Origin: Bradyrhizobium sp. NFR13
GTDB lineage: Bacteria > Pseudomonadota > Alphaproteobacteria > Rhizobiales > Xanthobacteraceae
Length of the DNA: 64,000 nucleotides
Reading direction: 5' to 3'
Assembly (NCBI RefSeq): GCF_900114605.1
Contig: NZ_FOTP01000004.1
Location: 310,001-374,000, forward strand
A program made the position numbers and the translations under genes. A model generated the notes under the pieces. That model was given only the letters and a program-made list of their open reading frames with translations. It did not search any database and was not told the DNA's origin. Position 1 is the stretch's first letter. Every line of letters starts with the position of its first letter. Of this stretch, positions 1-8,542 are shown in pieces.

Positions 1-314
1 TTGTTGGGTACGGTCTCGAAGACCTAGAAATTCTTGAATACGTTGTTCAAAAAGCGCGAGTGCCGATGGAAGGTGGGCAGGCCGAGGCAAAACACTTTAT
101 GATCCAAGGCTATTTTTCGCACGAAGAGGAGCTGATGAGAAGTCTTGCTCAATACTACAGGCAATGCGGTATCCAGCTTCTGCCCTTTCTGCGAGATAGG
201 AAGGATTGGGCGCAGCTTACAGACGTGTTGGAGGAGTTCGCGCGTGCAATGCCTGCAAAGTCGCCAATGAATCTGGAAATTCAAGCCAACATGGAGGCTC
301 TCCTGGATGACTAG
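1..314 (+). CDS. C-terminal part of a SIR2-like (sirtuin-fold) protein, truncated by window edge
   Basis: The reading frame starting at base 3 is open from the window edge to the TAG at 312-314, so the gene begins upstream; the GTG at 60 is only an internal codon. The visible ~103 residues start with VGYGLEDLEILEYV, the kind of G-[YF]-G/S-L-x-D/E segment found near the end of the Rossmann domain of SIR2-like proteins. They continue with HFMIQGYFSHEEE and LAQYYRQCGIQLLPF, resembling the terminal helix-strand pair (YY..GI.LLPF) of that fold. Bacterial SIR2-like proteins of this sort are often NAD+-consuming phage-defence effectors. The NAD-binding N-terminus lies outside the window, so activity cannot be judged. 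The stop overlaps the next gene by 8 bases. Local GC is near 50 percent, unlike the core genes further right. Confidence 0.6.
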   Translation, partial: VGYGLEDLEILEYVVQKARVPMEGGQAEAKHFMIQGYFSHEEELMRSLAQYYRQCGIQLLPFLRDRKDWAQLTDVLEEFARAMPAKSPMNLEIQANMEALLDD

Positions 315-3135
315 CCTCCCCTCCAAGTTGGAGTCCTTCATCGAAACGATGAAGAAGGGTGACGAATTCGCCCACCATGGCTTCGAGCTGTTATCGAAGC
401 GATCCGAGCCCGAAAAGTATTTCGATGCTCTCAAAAATGCCGGATTCTTCAACGCGGACCGCAACCCAGAAGCAATTCCTTCTCAAGAGCCGGGGTTCGT
501 TCAGATCCCATTTTGGTCTGCTCTAGTCTATCTAAAAGCAGTCTCCAAGAGCGCCGGGGAGAATGATAACTCGCGGCTTGCAGATAAAATTCTTGCAGTT
601 GTTCGAGGTGTCACAACGTTTCGGGGGGCTAACGGAAAGTATCGCGACAACTATCGAACATACTACAGTTTTGCGGATATGTTCGGCGTTCTGCCTCTCG
701 CCAGCATTTCGTTGGATGACATAGCGCTGGTGCGCATCTGGCTCGCATCGCGCTTTGATCGCTCGCTTGTGGCGAGTTCTTTGAGTAAGGGGCTCCTAAA
801 GCGTCTTCTTTCAGCTGCGCTACCGGAAAATATTGATCGGGCGTGCGAGCTGTTGAAGGAGTGCGTGGCTTTTGAGTGGCGCTCCGAGAAGGATCAAAGG
901 GGGAGGGAGCTGGTTTCCGCGGTCGATGACTATTGGCTCAAGGAACTTTTAGACGCCCATGCAAGAACGATTGGCGGAAAAGCTGGGCTTCGGGCTGTCC
1001 GGATTTTCGAAGAAGGACTTCGCACAATCTTTTCAGACGTGCGGCGGAGCTATGGGAGTACCCTATGGCGTCCGGCTATCGAAACGAGTGAACAGAACAC
1101 AGAGTTTGGTAGCGTTGAGAATAGATTCGTTGAAGGAATGCGGGAGTCGCTTGGTGGCTGGATAGAGGCTGCGCCATCCGATGCGGTCGGCTACGTAAAA
1201 GAGATATTGACCGACAAGTCAGATATCATCCGGCGCATCGCGGTCAACTCTGTTATAGAGTATTTCGAGCTGCTTAGCGAAACTTTCGAAGAGGTGATTT
1301 CTAAAGAACTCTTCTCGGTGGAGTTACGTCACGAGATGTATCGTCTGCTTAAGCAGCGTTTCAGCAGACTATCGGCGGTGGGAAAGGAAAAGGTGATCGC
1401 ATCATTGCGCGATCTACCTCAGCTAGCTGTGGAGGATTCCGAGCGTCGCCTCCGGTTTACGCAACGAGAGTGGTTGACAGCGATCAAGGATCAACCGGAG
1501 GTAACGGACTGGTATCATGAACTCTTGGCAGACACCACGCTGGGGGCTCCCTCGGACCATCCCGAGTTTCTGAGTTACCACGAAACTCGTATGGGCCCTG
1601 GCCCCGCGCCGTTTGAGCAGGAAGCTATTGTCGCGTTTGCGGAAGATGGTTCGCTTGTTGGCCGCTTGAATGCCTTCGAAGAAACAGACTCTTGGAAGGG
1701 GCCCACGCTACGGGGGTTGATCGATGCGCTCGAGGCCGCTGTAGCGAGCGCGCCGGGAGCGTTTATTTCGCTCTTGGCAGAGTTTAATCAAGCCAAGATA
1801 CCTTTTCAGTACGCACTGATTTCGGGATTCTTGCGCGCATTTGAGATGGTCGATGAAAAGAGAGAGCTCTTCGACTGGAACTTGGCTTGGCCGAGGCTCA
1901 TTTCGTTCTTTGCGGACCGTCTGAATGACCCAGACTTTTGGTTGGAATCGACCGGCGACGAGCAAGGGGGGATGATCGCTAACCGCTCTTGGTTGACGTC
2001 GTTGATCTCGCGGCTTCTGGAGGCAGGCACCAAGAACGACGCGACTGCCTACTCTCCAGAACTGCTCCCCCAAGCGTGGGAGCTCATAAAAGTCCTGTTG
2101 GATCGTTCAGAGGCGGAGCCGGCTAATCTCGCTGATCCCATGATGCGAGCGCTGAATAATGAAAAGGGGCACGCCGTCGGTGCAATGTATAATCATGCGC
2201 TCCGGTGTTGCCGTCTTGCTCAACATAAAGGTGAGAAAGTTTCGGAGGCATGGGATGTTCTGGCACCAGTATTCGATCTAGAGCTCGCGAAGTGCCGAGA
2301 TGCGAATTTCGAGTTCTCTACGTTGTCTGCGTCGTATATCGCCAACTTGGAGTATATGAGTGAACCATGGCTGACTGCGAACATTCACGGTCTCTTCCCC
2401 CAAGACTATGTTGCAAACTTCAAGGCCGCTGTCGGCGGGCTTCCATACGCGACACCCACTCGAAGAATATATCAGCTTCTCGCATCAACCAGCGTTATCG
2501 ATCACGCGCTTCAGCTTCAACTTGAGAACTCCCATAGCCGAGAGCGTCTGATTGAATGGATTTGCCTTGCTTACCTTTGGGGTGACGAAGAGCTTGAGTC
2601 CCGCGAAATGTCTCGAATCTTCAAAGGCGAGGCGGCGGACGTCACGGATGCGGTAGACTTCTTCTGGCAGGTTAGAGGTGACAAGCTTACGCCTGTACAA
2701 GTGGAGCGTGTTCTGGCCTTCTGGGAGCGAACTCTAAGTTGGGCAAGTAAACAGCCTGAGGTTCCGGAAGTTGTTTTGTCCCACGCGAGTCGGCTTGCGC
2801 CGTATCTGGCTACATTAGACGAACGAGGTGCATCGTTGCTGCGCACGGTCATGCCGTACGTGCATTCGGACTACTCTACCGATCAGATGATCGAAGAGCT
2901 TGCGCGCTTGGCGGAATCCAATCCTGCTACAGCAGTCGAATTGTTAGAGCTTATGTTCCAAAGTCATACGCCCAATTTTGACTTAGACAACAAGCTAAAG
3001 ACACTTCTCGAAACTCTGCACACTGCGGGCTATCGGCAAGAGGTACTGCGCATCGTTGAAAAGCTTAGAAAGACGTTGCCGGACATGCTCAGCTTCTACA
3101 TTAAACTTCGAGATAACTCTCAGAACTCGCCGTAG
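307..3135 (+). CDS. Large (942 aa) helical protein paired with the SIR2-like gene; function unknown
   Basis: ATG at 307 lies inside the last codons of the SIR2-like gene (8-base overlap), implying translational coupling and a shared function. The product is predicted by eye to be almost entirely helical, with repeated 30-45 residue helix pairs suggestive of a HEAT/ARM-like solenoid. No Walker A box, nuclease motif, signal peptide or membrane segment is visible. Residues ~35-75 carry a distinctive stretch: FDALKNAGFF, then GFVQIPFWSALVYLKAV. I associate this pattern, from memory only, with large partner or sensor proteins in bacterial defence islands, including some linked to SIR2 domains (for example DUF4020-type proteins). 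GC is about 50 percent, against ~63 percent from 3.2 kb on, a sign of horizontal acquisition. A sensor or scaffold for the SIR2-like effector is a guess. Confidence 0.8.
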   Translation: MTSLPSKLESFIETMKKGDEFAHHGFELLSKRSEPEKYFDALKNAGFFNADRNPEAIPSQEPGFVQIPFWSALVYLKAVSKSAGENDNSRLADKILAVVRGVTTFRGANGKYRDNYRTYYSFADMFGVLPLASISLDDIALVRIWLASRFDRSLVASSLSKGLLKRLLSAALPENIDRACELLKECVAFEWRSEKDQRGRELVSAVDDYWLKELLDAHARTIGGKAGLRAVRIFEEGLRTIFSDVRRSYGSTLWRPAIETSEQNTEFGSVENRFVEGMRESLGGWIEAAPSDAVGYVKEILTDKSDIIRRIAVNSVIEYFELLSETFEEVISKELFSVELRHEMYRLLKQRFSRLSAVGKEKVIASLRDLPQLAVEDSERRLRFTQREWLTAIKDQPEVTDWYHELLADTTLGAPSDHPEFLSYHETRMGPGPAPFEQEAIVAFAEDGSLVGRLNAFEETDSWKGPTLRGLIDALEAAVASAPGAFISLLAEFNQAKIPFQYALISGFLRAFEMVDEKRELFDWNLAWPRLISFFADRLNDPDFWLESTGDEQGGMIANRSWLTSLISRLLEAGTKNDATAYSPELLPQAWELIKVLLDRSEAEPANLADPMMRALNNEKGHAVGAMYNHALRCCRLAQHKGEKVSEAWDVLAPVFDLELAKCRDANFEFSTLSASYIANLEYMSEPWLTANIHGLFPQDYVANFKAAVGGLPYATPTRRIYQLLASTSVIDHALQLQLENSHSRERLIEWICLAYLWGDEELESREMSRIFKGEAADVTDAVDFFWQVRGDKLTPVQVERVLAFWERTLSWASKQPEVPEVVLSHASRLAPYLATLDERGASLLRTVMPYVHSDYSTDQMIEELARLAESNPATAVELLELMFQSHTPNFDLDNKLKTLLETLHTAGYRQEVLRIVEKLRKTLPDMLSFYIKLRDNSQNSP

Positions 3136-3220
3136 CTGCTGGCGTCATGAGTGGATGGGTGGTTTTTAAGGCAGCAAGACCGATCAAGACACGCCCATCC
3201 GCCCATGCCATACCCGCCGC

Positions 3221-4096
3221 ATGAACGCGCCTCGGCCAAAGCCCCCTGATCTCGCCGCCGTCCTCGCCTGGATCGAGCAGCATCTCGACGATCCCTTGAG
3301 CGTCGAGACGATCGCCGCGCGCGCAAACCTCTCGCCCTATCATTTCTCGCGGCTGTTCTCGGCCGCGATGGGGCGGGGCGTGATGGCGCATGTGCGCGGG
3401 CGTAGGCTGGTGCGCGCGGCGCAGCGGCTGACCGCTGATCCCGATCTGCGGCTGGTCGATCTCGCATTCGAGTGCGGCTTCGACTCGCAGGAGGCGTTCA
3501 CGCGCGCGTTTGCCCGCCTGTTCGGCGTCGCGCCGGGGCGGTTTCGGCGCGGCTTCAGTGTCACTCCCATCGAAGGACAATATCCGATGACCATGCCCGA
3601 TGACGTCGCCGTCGTTGTTACCCGCTTGCCGGACCTGGTGGCGCTGGACGGTTTCACCGTCGCAGGTCCTTCGGCGCGGTTCGATGAGACGAACAAGGCC
3701 GAGATTCCGCAACTGTGGTCGAAGCTGATGGGCGCATTGCCGTTCAAAGGGCAGGCGCCGAGCTGGACCACCTATGGCGTGGTCTGGAATGTCGACCGCG
3801 CCGAAGGCAGTTTCGACTATATGGCCGGTGTCGGCGTCAATGACGATGCGGCGCTGCCTGCGGGCTTTGCGGCGAAGCGTATCGAAGCGTCGCGTTATGC
3901 GGTGTTTCGCATCGTGCTGAATGGCGGGGCGGTGCATCCGCAGATCAAGCGCGCGATGGCGACCATCTGGGGCGAGCTGGTGCCGGCATCCGGGCTCACC
4001 GTCGCCGACCGGCCGGACTTCGAGCGCTATGACAGCGAGTTCGCGCCGACCAAGAAGGGCGCGGTGATCGATTTCTATCTGCCGGTGGAGGTGTGA
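3221..4096 (+). CDS. AraC-family transcriptional regulator with GyrI-like effector-binding domain
   Basis: 291 aa. Residues ~10-105 are a double helix-turn-helix AraC domain (LSVETIAARANLSPYHFSRLF and later FDSQEAFTRAFARLFGVAPGRFR). Residues ~125-290 form a GyrI/SOUL-like ligand-binding domain (motifs WTTYGVVWN, YAVFRIVLNGG, FERYDSEF and a C-terminal IDFYLPV strand). This is the domain order of Rob and of many drug- or stress-responsive activators, so the protein probably binds a hydrophobic small molecule and regulates export or detoxification genes. No target gene is evident alongside: the neighbours are the low-GC segment upstream and a palindromic repeat downstream. The start at 3221 is the first ATG that keeps the whole N-terminal helix. 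Confidence 0.9.
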   Translation: MNAPRPKPPDLAAVLAWIEQHLDDPLSVETIAARANLSPYHFSRLFSAAMGRGVMAHVRGRRLVRAAQRLTADPDLRLVDLAFECGFDSQEAFTRAFARLFGVAPGRFRRGFSVTPIEGQYPMTMPDDVAVVVTRLPDLVALDGFTVAGPSARFDETNKAEIPQLWSKLMGALPFKGQAPSWTTYGVVWNVDRAEGSFDYMAGVGVNDDAALPAGFAAKRIEASRYAVFRIVLNGGAVHPQIKRAMATIWGELVPASGLTVADRPDFERYDSEFAPTKKGAVIDFYLPVEV

Positions 4097-4117
4097 GGAG
4101 ACGTGTGAGGCTCCGTC

Positions 4118-4216
4118 CTCTCCACGTCATGGCCGGGTGACCCGGCCATCCACGTTGCTTTCTGCGCTCGGCGCAAAGATGGATCCCCGGGTCAAGCCCG
4201 GGGATGACGTGGAGAG
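4118..4216. repeat. Palindromic interspersed element (about 99 bp)
   Basis: The outer arms at 4118-4130 and 4204-4216 are exact reverse complements (CTCTCCACGTCAT / ATGACGTGGAGAG). Two inner hairpins lie between them: ATGGCCGGG-tga-CCCGGCCAT (4129-4149) and CCCCGGGT/GCCCGGGG around 4185-4203. The same GTCAT...CCGGG design recurs at 9578, 32640 and 45581. It occupies the gap after the AraC gene and may act as a transcript end or REP-like element. Confidence 0.8.
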
Positions 4217-4289
4217 AGTGGTGGCTAACGGCGAGGTTCATGCATGGTGAAGTGCGGAGGCATGACGGAGTCATGCGCGTGACGGCGCG

Positions 4290-4955
4290 CTAATATCGCC
4301 GGCTTCCCCTTGGCCGCAGCGCCGGATGGTCCCGCTCCGGCGGCGTATGCGCCGCTTCCAGCAGCGCCATCGCGTCATCCGGAATCTGTGTCACATCGAC
4401 GCCGCCGCGGCGCATCTCCTTCAGCGCGGTGCGGATCGCAGCGTCGCGCTCCATCATCTCGCGGCCGGTGCGCGCGGGCATGTCGATGTGGCGACGCGGG
4501 CGCCGGCGGCCCATCGCCTCCAGCCGCGCCATCTTCAGCAGTTGCAGCGCCTGCATCAGGCGGTCGATGTCGACATCGGGCTGCGCTTCCAGCTCGCGCA
4601 CGGCGCGCTCCGCCAGCGCGTGGAGCCGCTCGGCGAGTTTGCGCAGCTTGAGCTTCTGCGAGGCGCGGGCGGAGGGCACCGTGTCGGTGGCGCGCGGCGC
4701 GAACAGCGGGCGCTGCCAGCCGCCGTCGCGCGTCCAGCGGCAGATCGAGGCGCGGCCGACGCCGGTCTGCTTCGCGATCTCGCCATAGGTCAGCACCGTC
4801 GTCTCGATCAGGCGGCGCACCTGCGCGCATTTGGCATCCCCATGCGGCCGCCTGGAGCCGCGCACCCGCGGGCCGCCCACAAAGGCGTCCGGCGCCTCGG
4901 GCTCATCGGGCGTCACGCGAAGGCGGAGGATCGGGCCGAAGAAAGGATGGGTCAT
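4290..4955 (-). CDS. Conserved helix-turn-helix protein of unknown role
   Basis: 221 aa from ATG at 4955. The frame stays open further upstream to 5660, but that extension runs antisense through the hydrolase gene and is not real. Residues ~45-80 form a clear HTH: VRRLIETTVLTYGEIAKQTG followed by VGRASICRWTRDGGW, like resolvase, terminase-small-subunit or Trp-repressor-type HTHs. The rest is a charged, Arg/Glu-rich helical region (RKLAERLHALAERAVRELE), probably a coiled coil for oligomerisation, and a basic C-terminus. I recall similar proteins in Bradyrhizobium-type genomes annotated only as hypothetical. Transcribed divergently from the alpha/beta hydrolase across a 219-bp gap that must hold both promoters. 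DNA binding is well supported; the target is unknown. Confidence 0.75.
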   Translation of the reverse strand: MTHPFFGPILRLRVTPDEPEAPDAFVGGPRVRGSRRPHGDAKCAQVRRLIETTVLTYGEIAKQTGVGRASICRWTRDGGWQRPLFAPRATDTVPSARASQKLKLRKLAERLHALAERAVRELEAQPDVDIDRLMQALQLLKMARLEAMGRRRPRRHIDMPARTGREMMERDAAIRTALKEMRRGGVDVTQIPDDAMALLEAAHTPPERDHPALRPRGSRRY

Positions 4956-5174
4956 GCCAAAGAATATATACCTAGATCCGGAATTGCGCAAGCCGGGCGT
5001 GCGACGTCCCGTGCATCGCCGTCCGTCGTCGCCGATTTCGTAGGAGGCGCGCATCCGGTCACTTGGCTGCACCTGTGATTGCGCGATAGGCTGGCACACG
5101 TCGATCGTGCCTGGCTCACAAAGAGAGGGCGGCGCGATGCGGAGGAAACCCGGCGGGAACGGCAGGGGGATTTC

Positions 5175-6239
5175 ATGGCAGGTGTCGATTATCTGATCAC
5201 CGCGCGGGGCATCTCGGGCGCGGCCTTCAACGAGAATGTCGGCACCATCCGCTATCTGCGGGTGCCGACCAATGTGGCGATCCCGACGCCGGCGATGGCG
5301 ACATCCAGCAAGACCGATCTCGCCAAATGGGTGAAGGAAGTGCGCGACATTGCTGATGGCGATCCCAACCAGAATTCGATCAGCGTAGCCGGCGACATCC
5401 TCGTCTTCATCCACGGCTACAACAACGATCTCGACATCATCATGAAACGCCAGCGCCAACTGGCGAAGGATCTCAAGGCCGAGGGCTGGAAGGGGCTCGT
5501 CATCGGCTTCGACTGGCCGAGCGACAACGAGACGTTGGCCTATTGGCAGGATCGCTCCAAGGGCGCGGAAGTGGCGGTGAAGCTGGTGAGCGATTGCATC
5601 ACCGTGCTGGCGCAAGGGCAGGAGAAGGACTGCGTCACCAATGTGCATCTGCTCGGCCATTCCACCGGCGCCTATGTGGCCATGGAAGCCTTCGTGCAGG
5701 CGGAGAAGGACGGCGCGCTGTTCAAGAGCAACTGGCGCGTCAGCCAGGTCGCCTTCATTGCCGGCGACGTGGCGTCGTCGAGCCTGTCGGCGAACGATTC
5801 CTGGTCGGGGCCGATGTTCAAGCGCATCCTGCGCCTGACCAACTATTCAAATCCCTATGACAGCGTGCTGGCGGCCTCCAATGCCAAGCGGCTTGGCGTG
5901 GCGCCGCGCGCGGGCCGCGTCGGCCTGCCGGCGGATGCGCATTCGAAAGCCACCAATGTCAATTGCGGGGACTATTTCGCCGCGCTGGATCCGAAGAAGA
6001 GCACGTTCTTCGGCGACTTCACCCATTCCTGGCACATCGGCAACCGCGTCTTCGCGCGCGACCTCGCAATGACCCTCGAAGGCGCCATCGACCGCGATGC
6101 GATCCCGACGCGCGCACTGGTCGGCGGCGCGCTCATGCTGCAAGACAAGCCGCGGCCGAAATTCATGGCCGACTGGGGCATCAAGGCCGCCGCCACCCGC
6201 GGCGGCGCGCCGCGGGATGGGACGGGTGTGCTGAGCTAG
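5175..6239 (+). CDS. Alpha/beta hydrolase, DUF900-like
   Basis: 354 aa. Start set at ATG 5175 (MAGVDYL) because GGCAGGGGGA lies just upstream; the longer reading from 5079 adds only low-complexity Arg-rich sequence. Residues 77-84 (VFIHGYNN) give the HGYN oxyanion segment typical of the DUF900 group. Residues 158-165 (HLLGHSTG) are the nucleophile elbow with Ser163. A histidine in the FTHSWHIGNRVFARDL region near residue 285 could complete the triad. No signal peptide, so the enzyme is probably cytoplasmic; the substrate is not inferable. It converges on the phospholipase-D-like gene with only 33 bases between stops, which hold a GC-rich hairpin. Confidence 0.85.
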   Translation: MAGVDYLITARGISGAAFNENVGTIRYLRVPTNVAIPTPAMATSSKTDLAKWVKEVRDIADGDPNQNSISVAGDILVFIHGYNNDLDIIMKRQRQLAKDLKAEGWKGLVIGFDWPSDNETLAYWQDRSKGAEVAVKLVSDCITVLAQGQEKDCVTNVHLLGHSTGAYVAMEAFVQAEKDGALFKSNWRVSQVAFIAGDVASSSLSANDSWSGPMFKRILRLTNYSNPYDSVLAASNAKRLGVAPRAGRVGLPADAHSKATNVNCGDYFAALDPKKSTFFGDFTHSWHIGNRVFARDLAMTLEGAIDRDAIPTRALVGGALMLQDKPRPKFMADWGIKAAATRGGAPRDGTGVLS

Positions 6240-6261
6240 CGCCGGGAGCGGGGCTCCGGCG
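6240..6261. terminator. Hairpin between two convergent genes, possible bidirectional terminator
   Basis: Arms CGCCGGGAGC (6240-6249) and GCTCCGGCG (6253-6261) pair with one bulged G around a 3-base loop. It sits exactly between the convergent stop codons at 6239 and 6273. There is no T-run, so terminator function is inferred from position and stem strength. Confidence 0.4.
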
Positions 6262-6272
6262 TGGTGTCGTGC

Positions 6273-8273
6273 TCAGCGTTTCGACTTGGCTTTTGACTTC
6301 TTGGTCTTGGCCTTCTTGGTTTTCGCTTTGGCTTTTTTGACCTTCGCCTTCGCGACCTTCTTGGTTTTGGTTGTCTTGGCTTTTGCCTTTTTGGCTGACG
6401 CAGCCTTTGCCGTCTTCTTGGTTGTTTTCTTCTTGGCTGTCTTCGTCGTCGCCTTCTTCGCTACAGCTTTCGCTGCCTTCTTCTTTTTTGGCGGACGCAC
6501 CGGTTCGTCATCGCTATGGGTTGCGGCATTGACGGTCCAGTTGGACGCCGGGATCGTGAAGAACATCTCGCGCCGCCGCGACTTGAATCCGCCGGGCTTG
6601 AAGTAGCTCTGCGTCCATCTGTCGTCCGGATCGAGAAACACCTTTTCCGGCTTCTCGCCTTTCTTGCGCTTGCTGGCCACGTCATTGGCGACATCGCGGA
6701 AATAGAAATGCCGGAACAGCCGATCGAACTCGGTCATGTAGATGTCGGCCACGCGGGTCGAGCCGCGGATCAGGATCATGTTTTCGTCGTTGGTGGTCAG
6801 CGATCCCTCCGAGAAATTCGCCGAACCGGTGCAGATCAGGGGATCGTCGCTCAGGGGATCGATCAGCAGATATTTCGTGTGGACGAAGAAGATGTTGCCT
6901 TCGTCGCGGGTGAGCTCTTCCTTGAGAAACCAGCGGTCCAGCGGAAATTCCTTCACCTTGCGCTTGGCGACCAGCTTGCCGTCGACCACCTTGAACTCGG
7001 CGCCGAGCACGGCGCCGAACGAAATCTGCAGGTCGCGGTCGCCCTTGAGCGCCTTGCGCTCGTCGGCGGTGGGCGGCTTCTCCTTGAGCACGAAGCGCAG
7101 GAAGTCGCGGTCGCGCGCCAGGGGTTCGATAAAATCGGCGGCGACGTTGAACGCGGCCGTGAACATGATCGACGATGTGGCGTCGCTCATCCGATCGGCA
7201 TACCAGTTCAGCATCGATGCCGTCTGGCGCGGCGAGAAGATGCAGGTCTGCGATTTCGGCTTCACGAGGGCGGGCGGGTAGGGCGAAATCTCCGCGACGC
7301 CTTCCTTCGCCGGCTTGCCGGTCGGGTTGTCGCTCAGGATCGTCCAGTATTTCAGGTATTGTTCGGCGACGTCGCTGTCGTGGACGAGGTGGCCGACATT
7401 CGACTGGCCGAGGAAGCCGGACGGCGTGATGTTGGTCGAGCCGGTCCACACTTCTTGCGGCGTGTCGCCGTCGAGTTTGATGATGAACTTGTTGTGCGGG
7501 ATCGGCGGCCGCGTGCGCCAGATCACGACCGGCTCGCCATTGTGCTTCGCCTTGACGTCGAGGCCGGCGGCCTTCATCGCCTTGCGGTTCTTGCCCTTCT
7601 TGTCGTCATGCACGATCAGCCGGACATCGAAGCCGTCATCGATCTTGGTCTTCAACGCCTCGATGATGGGCGCATAGGTGAATTCGTAGATGCAGGCACG
7701 CAGCGCCTCGCTCTTCTTCGTCGTGTCGATATAGTCCAGACAGGCCTCCAGTAGGCCGCGCGAGAGCCAGACCGTGTGCTCGTCCTTCGGATTGTCCATC
7801 TCCGCTTCGGTCGGCTTGTGGTTCTTGAACTTGCGCGCATAGGCCTGGCTGGCGATGGCGCCGCGGTTGAACCAGATGCCATGTTGACCATCGTCCTCCT
7901 TCTCCGTCGTGACGGTGAAGGCGAGCTTCTCGGCGTCGCGCAGTTCGGGCGCGGTCGGGTCGCCAAATACGGGGATGACCTCGAAGTGATAGGTCGTGCC
8001 GGGCTCCGCGGTGTAGTCGCTCCAGAGGAAACTCTGGATCGGAAATTTGTCGGTGAAATACTCGCCGTGCTCGGTGTCGGGCTCTGGCTCGACCTCTTCG
8101 AACACTTTCAGCGATCGCAGGAATTCCGGTCTGCCGGCGCCCTTGGCGCGCTGGAACGCAAATCCCAGCAGCCCCTTGCACGCTGCCTCGTCGCAATTGA
8201 GGGCGATCATGATTGCGCGCGTGCCCGCGATCGCGCTCGCTTCGAAAGCTCCGGCAGACTTCGTGACGCGCAT
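6273..8273 (-). CDS. Phospholipase D-like protein with lysine-rich histone-H1-like C-terminal tail
   Basis: 666 aa. Two HxK active-site motifs are visible: H260-N-K262 followed by GSTN (278-281), and H465-T-K467 with D472, followed by GSAN (483-486). This two-HKD layout is that of the PLD/PSS superfamily, which hydrolyses or transfers phosphodiester bonds of lipids or nucleic acids. Residues ~120-260 form a separate N-terminal module. From ~595 to the end the protein is nearly pure Lys/Ala/Thr (KKTTKKTAKAAS-type repeats), as in bacterial histone-H1-like and AlgP-type tails; this suggests DNA binding or polyanion association. No signal peptide. A nuclease tethered to DNA or a membrane-associated lipase are both possible. 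The matching DNA (6285-6490) is low-complexity repeat and prone to length change. Confidence 0.9.
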   Translation of the reverse strand: MRVTKSAGAFEASAIAGTRAIMIALNCDEAACKGLLGFAFQRAKGAGRPEFLRSLKVFEEVEPEPDTEHGEYFTDKFPIQSFLWSDYTAEPGTTYHFEVIPVFGDPTAPELRDAEKLAFTVTTEKEDDGQHGIWFNRGAIASQAYARKFKNHKPTEAEMDNPKDEHTVWLSRGLLEACLDYIDTTKKSEALRACIYEFTYAPIIEALKTKIDDGFDVRLIVHDDKKGKNRKAMKAAGLDVKAKHNGEPVVIWRTRPPIPHNKFIIKLDGDTPQEVWTGSTNITPSGFLGQSNVGHLVHDSDVAEQYLKYWTILSDNPTGKPAKEGVAEISPYPPALVKPKSQTCIFSPRQTASMLNWYADRMSDATSSIMFTAAFNVAADFIEPLARDRDFLRFVLKEKPPTADERKALKGDRDLQISFGAVLGAEFKVVDGKLVAKRKVKEFPLDRWFLKEELTRDEGNIFFVHTKYLLIDPLSDDPLICTGSANFSEGSLTTNDENMILIRGSTRVADIYMTEFDRLFRHFYFRDVANDVASKRKKGEKPEKVFLDPDDRWTQSYFKPGGFKSRRREMFFTIPASNWTVNAATHSDDEPVRPPKKKKAAKAVAKKATTKTAKKKTTKKTAKAASAKKAKAKTTKTKKVAKAKVKKAKAKTKKAKTKKSKAKSKR

Positions 8274-8452
8274 GGCCCTGTCCCCCCCGTTTTCGATGTG
8301 ACGTTGATGCTCGCCCAGTGCCGTATTTTTATCAACCTATAGAAGATTTATGACAAACTACACGCTTAAGGAGTGTGGGCGAGGGGCGGTGCAATGTCGC
8401 GCCGGACATGCACGTGGACAGGATCTCGCAGTCCGTGAACATGATCGCATTA

Positions 8453-8473
8453 ATGGAAATGATGCGTTTCCAT
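8453..8473. promoter_or_regulatory. Inverted repeat upstream of the LLM oxidoreductase gene, candidate operator
   Basis: ATGGAAA and TTTCCAT form a perfect 7-bp inverted repeat separated by 7 bases, about 70 bases before the start codon at 8543. Size and spacing suit a dimeric repressor such as TetR, MarR or LysR type. No regulator gene adjoins it. The rest of the 269-bp gap (8274-8542) holds an AT-rich stretch at ~8315-8355 that could carry divergent promoters; no other feature was seen. Confidence 0.4.
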
Positions 8474-8542
8474 CGTTTCCCTTTTCTTGCTGCCAATCCG
8501 GTCTAGATAGGGAGGCAGTAATTCCACCCCGAGACCATTCCC

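Noticed and set aside
4956-5660. N-terminal extension of the HTH protein gene on the minus strand
   Set aside because: It reads antisense over the alpha/beta hydrolase; the real start is ATG 4955.
6285-6490. Tandem DNA repeat of its own significance
   Set aside because: The repetition follows from the Lys/Ala codons of the protein tail; it is not a separate element.
6516-7754. Plus-strand open frame of 412 codons inside the phospholipase-D-like gene
   Set aside because: Antisense shadow; the minus strand carries both HKD motifs.
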